Below, in pieces: positions 1 through 5,162 of a stretch of 28,421 nucleotides of DNA; the stretch's first letter is position 1, and each line of letters begins with the position of its first letter. A program made the position numbers and the translations under genes. The DNA comes from Trebonia sp035294225 (GTDB lineage Bacteria > Actinomycetota > Actinomycetes > Streptosporangiales > Streptosporangiaceae), in assembly GCA_035294225.1 (NCBI GenBank), contig DATGLH010000078.1, positions 1 through 28,421 on the forward strand, read 5' to 3'. The notes beneath the pieces were generated by a model, which saw only the letters and a program-made list of their open reading frames with translations, made no database searches and was not told the DNA's origin.

Positions 1-276
1 GTATGGAGCCAGAGCCCGCAGCAGGGGACCACGGAGCCGAAGGGCTTCCAGGTGACGCTCCTCGTGCAGCCGCAGGCGACGGCCAGCCCGAGCAGCTCGC
101 CGACCGACACGAGCGGCTCGCCGGCCCCCACCAGCCCGAGCGGCTCGCCGAGCCCTACCGCCGCCGGCACCGGCAATCCCGGCAATGGCAACGGCGGGGG
201 TAACACCGGCAACGCCGGGACCACCAGCGGCATCGGAACTGTCACCGGCAACCTCTTCGGTGGCACCCACAGCTGA
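1..276 (+). CDS. C-terminal end of a PASTA-domain protein (probable PknB-type Ser/Thr kinase), 5' truncated by window
   Basis: Frame 1 is open from the first base to a TGA at 274-276, so only the last 91 residues are present. The first about 24 residues fit the end of a PASTA repeat (QSP, GT, then KG and a VTLLVQP strand), the extracellular domain that senses peptidoglycan or lipid II. The rest is a Ser/Thr/Pro-rich then Gly/Asn-rich low-complexity tail. PASTA repeats occur in PknB-type kinases and in class A or B penicillin-binding proteins. The neighbours crgA, rhomboid and cyclophilin match the actinobacterial pknB-crgA neighbourhood, so a kinase is my preferred reading, but a PBP with a Gly-rich tail cannot be excluded without the missing catalytic part. 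Confidence 0.75.
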   Translation, partial: VWSQSPQQGTTEPKGFQVTLLVQPQATASPSSSPTDTSGSPAPTSPSGSPSPTAAGTGNPGNGNGGGNTGNAGTTSGIGTVTGNLFGGTHS

Positions 277-297
277 TCGCCACCGAATCCGCAACTC

Positions 298-334
298 AGC
301 CGGGGTGGAGCCGCTGCGCGGCTCCACCCCGGCT
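298..334 (+). terminator. Strong hairpin terminator after the PASTA gene
   Basis: A perfect 17-bp inverted repeat (298-314 with 318-334) and a 3-nt loop lies 21 nt after the stop codon. No T tract follows, as is common for actinobacterial hairpin terminators. It separates the PASTA gene from the long gap in front of crgA. Confidence 0.8.
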
Positions 335-468
335 CCATGTCCGGGAGCGGGATCGCCTGGCGTCCCCACAGCCGCACGGTGCACGCCCGTACCAGATAGA
401 GCACCACGAGAAACCGAAAAATCTTTCCTCATGAAAGAAAAATCTGGTATAAGCCATAAAGTTTTCAG

Positions 469-490
469 GATCATGAACGGCAACATGATC
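469..490. promoter_or_regulatory. Inverted repeat in AT-rich patch, possible operator
   Basis: GATCATG at 469-475 and CATGATC at 484-490 form a perfect 7-bp dyad around an 8-nt spacer, inside an AT-rich island. It looks like a protein-binding site, but the binding protein is unknown. Confidence 0.3.
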
Positions 491-512
491 ATTAGCGTCG
501 GCCGCTATTTTT

Positions 513-544
513 TTGTGACTGGCGTGGCGGAACTTTCTTAGTGT
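513..544 (+). promoter_or_regulatory. Tentative promoter upstream of crgA
   Basis: TTGTGA at 513-518 and TAGTGT at 539-544 resemble -35 and -10 elements (TANNNT), with a long 20-nt spacer. They sit at the right edge of the AT-rich island, over 300 bp before crgA. Weak evidence. Confidence 0.2.
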
Positions 545-568
545 GGCGTGTCCGGCCGGGAACACCTC

Positions 569-768
569 TTCCAGTTCTCGCGGGGGCCGTTCCAGTTCTC
601 GCGGGGGCGCGAGGGCCGCGCAGGCGGACTGCGGCGGGGGCGCGAGGGCCGCGGCCGCGGGGTGCGGAGACCGCTGGGCGGGCGAGGCGGGCGGATCACA
701 CGGGCGGGCGCGCGGCGCGCGGCCGCGAGGCGGGCGAGGCGAGGCGGCGGGCGAGGCGGGCGGATCAC
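569..768. repeat. GC-rich imperfect direct repeats
   Basis: Several exact short repeats occur in this segment: 569-587 and 590-608 (21-bp period), 603-620 and 636-653 (33-bp offset), and 679-699 and 748-768 (69-bp offset). They are non-coding as far as can be seen. Confidence 0.6.
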
Positions 769-859
769 GCTTACCGGAACGCGCGGATCGCGCTGCCCCC
801 GGTGTCGCATGGACTACGCTTACCCCGGAGAAATCGCAGTTTCGAGCAGGAGGTGCGCG

Positions 860-1111
860 GTGCCCAAGTCCCGCGTCCGGAAGAAGCCGGTCTACACGCC
901 GCCGCCGACGCGGGCCCCGAAGCGGGCCGTCAGTCCGCCCTGGCTCGCGCCGACCATGGTCGCCTGCTTCCTGGTAGGGCTGGCCTGGATCGCGCTGTAC
1001 TACGTCACCCAGGCTGACATGCCTGGGCTTTCCGCGCTCGGCGGCTGGAACCTGGTCTGCGGCTTCGCGCTGATCGTCGCCGGGGTGGTGCTCGCCACGA
1101 GGTGGCGCTAG
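860..1111 (+). CDS. crgA: Cell division protein CrgA
   Basis: Encodes an 83-residue protein with a basic N-terminus (PKSRVRKK), a Pro-rich linker and two membrane segments near residues 32-49 and 60-79, ending in RWR. This is the layout of CrgA, a small actinobacterial divisome protein that interacts with FtsZ/FtsQ/FtsI partners and coordinates septation. The GTG start at 860 is chosen because a perfect AGGAGG lies at 848-853, six bases before it; open frame continues upstream but is GC-rich repeat. It follows the PASTA gene and faces the rhomboid gene, the usual actinobacterial neighbourhood. Length matches the family. Confidence 0.92.
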   Translation: MPKSRVRKKPVYTPPPTRAPKRAVSPPWLAPTMVACFLVGLAWIALYYVTQADMPGLSALGGWNLVCGFALIVAGVVLATRWR

Positions 1112-1132
1112 ACCCACGCGGGTCAGAACCCG

Positions 1133-1178
1133 CACTGACCTGGGCCGGGTCTAGCACACTGACCTGGGCCGGGTCTAG
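1133..1178. repeat. Two 22-bp direct repeats between crgA and the rhomboid gene
   Basis: An identical 22-bp unit occurs at 1133-1154 and 1157-1178, each able to form a weak GACC/GGTC hairpin. The second copy covers the rhomboid stop codon. The pair lies between convergent stops and could serve as a bidirectional terminator. Confidence 0.5.
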
Positions 1179-2083
1179 AAACCGTGCGGGTTGAGCTGGC
1201 CGTTCCTGATCATCACGGCGACGATCAGGACGACGATGACCACAGCCGTGGCGGCCGCCTGAACCGCCACCCGGTTCTTGCGCGGGGCGTACGCGTACGC
1301 CGCCGTGACCAGCGCACCGACGATCAGCCCGCCTACGTGGTCTTGCCAGGCGATCGCGCTGCGGTAGATGAAGCTGAACGCCAGGTTGATAACGATCAGC
1401 AAGGCGACCCCGCGGCTGTCCAGGCGCAGCCGCCGCGATACCACGAACCACGCGCCGAACAGGCCGAACACCGCGCCGCTCGCGCCGAGCGCGAGCACGT
1501 TGGGCGGCGCGATCAGATAGAAGAGCACGCCGCCGCCGATCGCGCTCAGCAGGTACACCGCGAGGAACCGGACCCGGCCGAGCAGTTGCTCAAGGCCAGG
1601 GCCCACCACGCTCAGCGCCCACATGTTGAACACGAGGTCCAGGACTCCCAGGCCACCCAGGCCGGTGGCGGGCGGCAGGAACGCGGATGTGATCAGCCGG
1701 TACCACTGACCTGCCGCGATGCCCTGAGGCAGCGCGCCCTGGGAGAACGGCGCGAACCCGAGCAGCCCCCAGTCGTCGGCGAGGCTGGGCCTGGCCAGTT
1801 CCACGAGGAACAGCACCACGTTGACCCCGACCAGGGTCCAGGTCACCAGCGCGGAAGTTGAGGGCCGGCCGCCGAACACGGTCCTGGCCGGCCGGCTGGC
1901 CCGGCTCGCGCCGCGCACGCACTCCACGCACTGCTGCCCGACCGCCGCCTGCCGCAGGCAGTCGGGACAGGCATGGCGACCGCACCGCACACAGGAAACC
2001 CAGGTCTCCCTGTTCGGATGCCGGTAACAGGTAGGCGGGTCGTTCTGCCCTGGGTAGCTGGCCTGGTGGCCCGGCACGGTCAT
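1175..2083 (-). CDS. Rhomboid-family intramembrane serine protease with N-terminal zinc finger
   Basis: A 302-residue protein. Residues 19-55 hold a Cys/His-rich B-box-like zinc finger (CYRHP, CVRCG, CPDC, CVEC), as in many actinobacterial rhomboids. About seven membrane segments follow. The catalytic Ser is S202 in GASGAVFG and the catalytic His is H249 in DHVGG. The upstream family motif HxxxN, which helps stabilise the oxyanion, reads DLVFN here, so the usual His is D149 while N153 is kept. The loop before it (residues 137-147) is Pro/Gly-rich. The protease would cleave membrane proteins within the bilayer; its substrate is unknown. The ATG start lies 5 nt after the cyclophilin stop, so the two genes are probably co-transcribed, in the order commonly seen next to crgA. 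Confidence 0.93.
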   Translation of the reverse strand: MTVPGHQASYPGQNDPPTCYRHPNRETWVSCVRCGRHACPDCLRQAAVGQQCVECVRGASRASRPARTVFGGRPSTSALVTWTLVGVNVVLFLVELARPSLADDWGLLGFAPFSQGALPQGIAAGQWYRLITSAFLPPATGLGGLGVLDLVFNMWALSVVGPGLEQLLGRVRFLAVYLLSAIGGGVLFYLIAPPNVLALGASGAVFGLFGAWFVVSRRLRLDSRGVALLIVINLAFSFIYRSAIAWQDHVGGLIVGALVTAAYAYAPRKNRVAVQAAATAVVIVVLIVAVMIRNGQLNPHGF

Positions 2084-2088
2084 GGGAG

Positions 2089-2613
2089 TTACCGCTTCCC
2101 GCGATGGATGGTGACCGACTGGAGGACGACCTCGGTCGCCGGGCGGTCACCCGGCACGGTCTGCACGCGGCTGATCTTGTCCACCACGTCCGCGCCGCCG
2201 GTCACCTCGCCGAAGATCGTGTGCTTGCCGTTCAGCCACGGCGTCGGCGCGACGGTGATGAAGAACTGGGAGCCGTTGGTCCCCGGGCCGGCGTTCGCCA
2301 TGGCCAGCAGGTACGGCTTGTCGAACCGCAGGTCGGGGTGGATCTCGTCGGCGAACCGGTAACCCGGGCCGCCGGTGCCGGTGCCGAGCGGGTCGCCGCC
2401 TTGGATCATGAAGCCGGCGATCACCCGGTGGAAGATAGTGCCATCGTAGAGCTTGCCCTTGGTCACGGCCCGGGTCCGCGGGTCCGTCCACTCCCGGCTG
2501 CCCTCGGCGAGTTCGACGAAGTTCCGCACGGTCTTCGGCGCGTGATCGGGGAGAAGCTTGACGGTGACCGTCCCCTGCGTCGTCGTCAGCGTCGCGGTCA
2601 GCGTTTCGGTCAT
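2089..2613 (-). CDS. Peptidyl-prolyl cis-trans isomerase, cyclophilin type
   Basis: A 174-residue cytoplasmic cyclophilin that catalyses cis-trans isomerisation of X-Pro bonds. Family motifs are intact: FHRVIAGFMIQGGDP with catalytic R63, MANAGPGTNGSQFFIT at 105-120, and WLNGKHTIFG at 126-135 containing the Trp that binds cyclosporin in other cyclophilins. I place the start at ATG 2613 (MTETLTATL), preceded by GGAG with 7-nt spacing; the frame is open up to 2682 but the extra residues look unlike the family. No signal peptide is visible. It is the first gene of a two-gene minus-strand unit with the rhomboid protease. Confidence 0.93.
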   Translation of the reverse strand: MTETLTATLTTTQGTVTVKLLPDHAPKTVRNFVELAEGSREWTDPRTRAVTKGKLYDGTIFHRVIAGFMIQGGDPLGTGTGGPGYRFADEIHPDLRFDKPYLLAMANAGPGTNGSQFFITVAPTPWLNGKHTIFGEVTGGADVVDKISRVQTVPGDRPATEVVLQSVTIHRGKR

Positions 2614-2786
2614 TGAGTGACTCCGGTTCATCGCAGGCGGCCCGCCGGCCACCGTTCGCACGTTTGGATCTGCACTAATCACCGTACCGGCTCAACCGTA
2701 GCGGTTCCCGGCCCGCGCCTTAGATGATTGAACGTCGCACGCGAGGGAACTGTGAGTTAGCGAGTGCATGACGGGGAGGTTTAATC
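2614..2786. promoter_or_regulatory. Divergent promoter region between cyclophilin and DUF5324-like genes
   Basis: This 173-bp gap separates two divergent genes and must carry both promoters. A ribosome site (GGGGAGG, 2773-2779) for the rightward gene is clear. I could not assign -10/-35 boxes confidently. Confidence 0.5.
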
Positions 2787-3392
2787 GTGTCCAACGCGAA
2801 GGTAAAGGCCAACAGCAAGGATAGCCTCACCGCGCGGGCGAAGCGGGCGAAAGACGTCGGCGCGACCGCCGCCCAGACCGCGGCGACCGCCGCCCAGACG
2901 GCGGCGACCGCTGCCCAGACCGCGGCGACCGCCGCCCAGGCCGCCGCGCAGGAGGTAAGCAACGCGGCCCAGGTCGCGGCCGTCGGAGTCAACAAAGGCG
3001 TCCGCAGCGCGCGTGCCTGGGCAGCGCCCCGGCTGGAGAGCGCCGCCGACTACACCAGCTCCACCATGGCGCCCAAGGTCTCCTCGGCGCTGCGGGCCAC
3101 GGCCCGGCAGATCGCACCGAGGGACATGCGCCGCAAGAGGGTTTCCCCGGTGCTCACCTGGTCTCTCCTCGGCACGGCCGCGCTGGCCGGCGCCGCGGCA
3201 GCGGCCGTGCTCATCCGGCAGCGGTACCGCACCGCGATGGCCGCTGACACTCAGGAGGAAGCCGCCGGTGCCGAGCCCGGCGCCGCGGGGACGGCCGCCC
3301 CTCCGCCCGCCCCCGCACCCGCCGCGAACGAATCCGCCGGGCCCGGCTCGGACACCGGGGTGAACGGCCGGGTTTCCACGTCCGGACGGTGA
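2787..3392 (+). CDS. DUF5324-like Ala-rich single-pass membrane protein
   Basis: A 201-residue protein of unknown function. Residues 25-55 are a helical Ala/Thr/Gln repeat with a seven-residue period (TAATAAQ), encoded by about four near-identical 21-bp DNA units at about 2865-2945. Basic residues at 112-118 precede one membrane helix (about 122-143), followed by an Arg-rich stop-transfer and an acidic then Ala/Pro-rich tail. The architecture and its location near ppiA-rhomboid-crgA resemble actinobacterial DUF5324 proteins, but I call the family by layout rather than by strong motifs. GTG start at 2787 follows GGGGAGG by 7 nt. The repeat suggests an extended helix or coiled coil on one side of the membrane. 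Confidence 0.65.
   Translation: MSNAKVKANSKDSLTARAKRAKDVGATAAQTAATAAQTAATAAQTAATAAQAAAQEVSNAAQVAAVGVNKGVRSARAWAAPRLESAADYTSSTMAPKVSSALRATARQIAPRDMRRKRVSPVLTWSLLGTAALAGAAAAAVLIRQRYRTAMAADTQEEAAGAEPGAAGTAAPPPAPAPAANESAGPGSDTGVNGRVSTSGR
2865..2948 (+). repeat. 21-bp in-frame tandem repeat, about 4 copies
   Basis: Near-identical units of the type GCGACCGCCGCCCAGACCGC repeat every 21 bp, differing at a few third positions, and code for seven-residue TAATAAQ units. Being in frame, copy-number change would only lengthen or shorten the helix. Confidence 0.8.
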
Positions 3393-3400
3393 CTTCCCGT

Positions 3401-3433
3401 GCGCCGCAGGTGCCCCCTTGACGCCTGCGGCGC
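3401..3433 (+). terminator. Hairpin terminator after the DUF5324-like gene
   Basis: A perfect 10-bp inverted repeat (3401-3410 with 3424-3433) with a 13-nt loop starts 8 nt after the stop codon. No T-run follows. Confidence 0.6.
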
Positions 3434-3626
3434 GCCCACTCCCGGGTGGCACATCCGGCGCGGCGGCGCGGGGCGCTGATGGCCACCCGGGCCGGCCCGG
3501 TCCCGGGCTGCCCCGGCAGCGCCTTTACTCCTTCTGAAGATGGCATCGGATACGGTCGGTCCGTCGGCGGGTCCTCGTCAGCAGACCCGGTGGCACATGG
3601 ACAACCCCATCTGCGGAGTGAAGACC

Positions 3627-5162
3627 GTGAGTGACCGGAACTGGCGGGCAACCGGGCACACCCGGGGGCTCGTTTGGACCGCGGCGGCCTGCATCACAGT
3701 TTCGCTTCTGGCGATGATCGCGATATCGGTCGCGGGACCGTCGATCAGCGTGCCCGCGATGGCGCATGCCGCGGGCGGGCCCCCGTGGTGGCTGTCACTG
3801 CGGCTGCCGGACGCCTTCGTGCTGTTTACCCTGTGGGGCGCCGCGGTCGTCGCGGCGGCCGGCGTCGGCGCGGGCCTGCTCGCGGTGGCGCGCGGCGCCC
3901 GGCCGCCGGTGCGGCCGCTGCTCGCCGCCTCCTTCATCGCCGTCGCGGCCTTCGTAGTGCTGCCGCCGGCCGGCACCACGGACACCCAGTCGTACGCCAT
4001 CGACGGCAACATGGTGGTCCTGGGCCACAGTCCGTACGTGGACACGCCTCAGCAGATGGTCAAGCTAGGCGACAAGCTCGCGGTCAACAGCCCGATCACC
4101 TGGCAGCGCTCGCTGTCGGACTACGGACCGGTGGCCACCGCCGAGGAGTGGGTGTCGGCGGAGCTCGGCGGCTCCTCGATGGCCGCGATCACGTTCTGGC
4201 TCAAGCTGTGGGTCGCCGCCGCGTTCGCCGCCGTGGTCCTGATGCTCGACCGGACGCTCCGCGGCGACCCCGCGATGCGATTGCGCGCCCACCTGCTGTG
4301 GTCGGTGAACCCCCTGGTCCTGTGGGAGATCGTGGCCAGCGGGCACATCGACGGGCTTGCCGTGGTGTTCGGCCTCGGCGGCCTGATAGCGCTCCGGTTC
4401 ATCCCGCCGGACCGGCGGCCGACGCTGCTGCGGTGCGTGGCCGCCGGGCTGCTGACCGGCGCCGCCGCGGCGGTCAAATCGCCGTTCGCGCTGTTCGCCG
4501 CCGGCGCGGTGTGGTCGGTACGGCGTTCGCCGTCCGCGATCGCGGCCGTCCTGGCCGGATGGCTGGCGGTGGTGGCCCCGTCGTACGCGATCGCCGGGAC
4601 GCCGGCGATAAAGGTGCTCTTCCAGCGCGGCAACCAGATCACCTGGGACAACCTCTACCAGGTGTTCTACCGGCCGTTCGGGATCGCCGGCGGGCTGGGT
4701 TCCGACCACACGCCCGCGCACCTGGCCACGGTGGCGCTGGTCCTGTGCGTCGCGGTCGCCCTGCTCGCGTTCTTCCGGATGCCCGACCTCGTTCCCGGGC
4801 GGCCCGCGGTCACCCCGGCGCTCGCGCTGAGCCTCGCCTGGATCTTCTTCTGGCCGTTCCAGCGCCCCTGGTACGACGTCATGATCATCGCGCTGCTCGC
4901 GCTGTACCCGCGGTCGCGGCTCGACGCGCTGGTCCTCATCCGGCTGTGCTTCGGGGCCGTCACCTACATGGAAGCCGGGCTCCTCTCCCAGCGCCTGTGG
5001 CTCCAGCACGTCCAGCTCTTCATCGGCGACTGGATAACGTCGAGCGTCCGCCTGCTCACCGCGGCGGCGCTGATCTGGCTGTGCGTAACCGGGCGCTGGG
5101 GTATCCGGCCGGACGAGGTTCCCGCGGACACCAGGCCGCCGGTGCTCCAGCCGCTCACCTGA
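3627..5162 (+). CDS. GT-C type polyprenol-phosphate-dependent mannosyltransferase-like membrane protein
   Basis: About 511 residues with roughly 12-13 hydrophobic segments. After an early luminal segment there is a TTDTQSY...GHSPYVDTP stretch and then SDYGPVATAEEW, features of GT-C glycosyltransferases of the MptA/MptB and DUF2029 (GT87) type; NPLVLWEIVASGHIDGL and PFQRPWYDV are further family-like motifs. Such enzymes add mannose from polyprenyl-phosphomannose to lipoglycans on the outer face of the membrane. Start GTG 3627 is favoured by GGAG at 3615-3618 (8-nt spacing); ATG 3597 and ATG 3540 are in-frame alternatives with weaker sites. It seems a single-gene unit. Its stop overlaps the stop of the convergent ATPase gene by 8 bp. 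Exact sugar and acceptor are not determinable. Confidence 0.8.
   Translation: MSDRNWRATGHTRGLVWTAAACITVSLLAMIAISVAGPSISVPAMAHAAGGPPWWLSLRLPDAFVLFTLWGAAVVAAAGVGAGLLAVARGARPPVRPLLAASFIAVAAFVVLPPAGTTDTQSYAIDGNMVVLGHSPYVDTPQQMVKLGDKLAVNSPITWQRSLSDYGPVATAEEWVSAELGGSSMAAITFWLKLWVAAAFAAVVLMLDRTLRGDPAMRLRAHLLWSVNPLVLWEIVASGHIDGLAVVFGLGGLIALRFIPPDRRPTLLRCVAAGLLTGAAAAVKSPFALFAAGAVWSVRRSPSAIAAVLAGWLAVVAPSYAIAGTPAIKVLFQRGNQITWDNLYQVFYRPFGIAGGLGSDHTPAHLATVALVLCVAVALLAFFRMPDLVPGRPAVTPALALSLAWIFFWPFQRPWYDVMIIALLALYPRSRLDALVLIRLCFGAVTYMEAGLLSQRLWLQHVQLFIGDWITSSVRLLTAAALIWLCVTGRWGIRPDEVPADTRPPVLQPLT

Larger units (their letters stand above)
335..859. other. Gene-free gap: AT-rich patch, then GC-rich repeats, ahead of crgA
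   Basis: I see no convincing gene here. Bases about 405-540 are strikingly AT-rich for this genome and carry short repeats, including a perfect 7-bp inverted repeat at 469-490. Bases about 565-770 are extremely GC-rich and made of imperfect direct repeats: a 19-bp unit at 569-587 and 590-608, an 18-bp unit at 603-620 and 636-653, and a 21-bp unit at 679-699 and 748-768. Open frames across the GC-rich part are low-complexity Arg/Gly/Pro strings without start signals. Confidence 0.6.

Noticed and set aside
296..1135. Minus-strand frame across the gap before crgA
   Set aside because: No start signal and composition typical of GC-rich noise; it covers the crgA gene.
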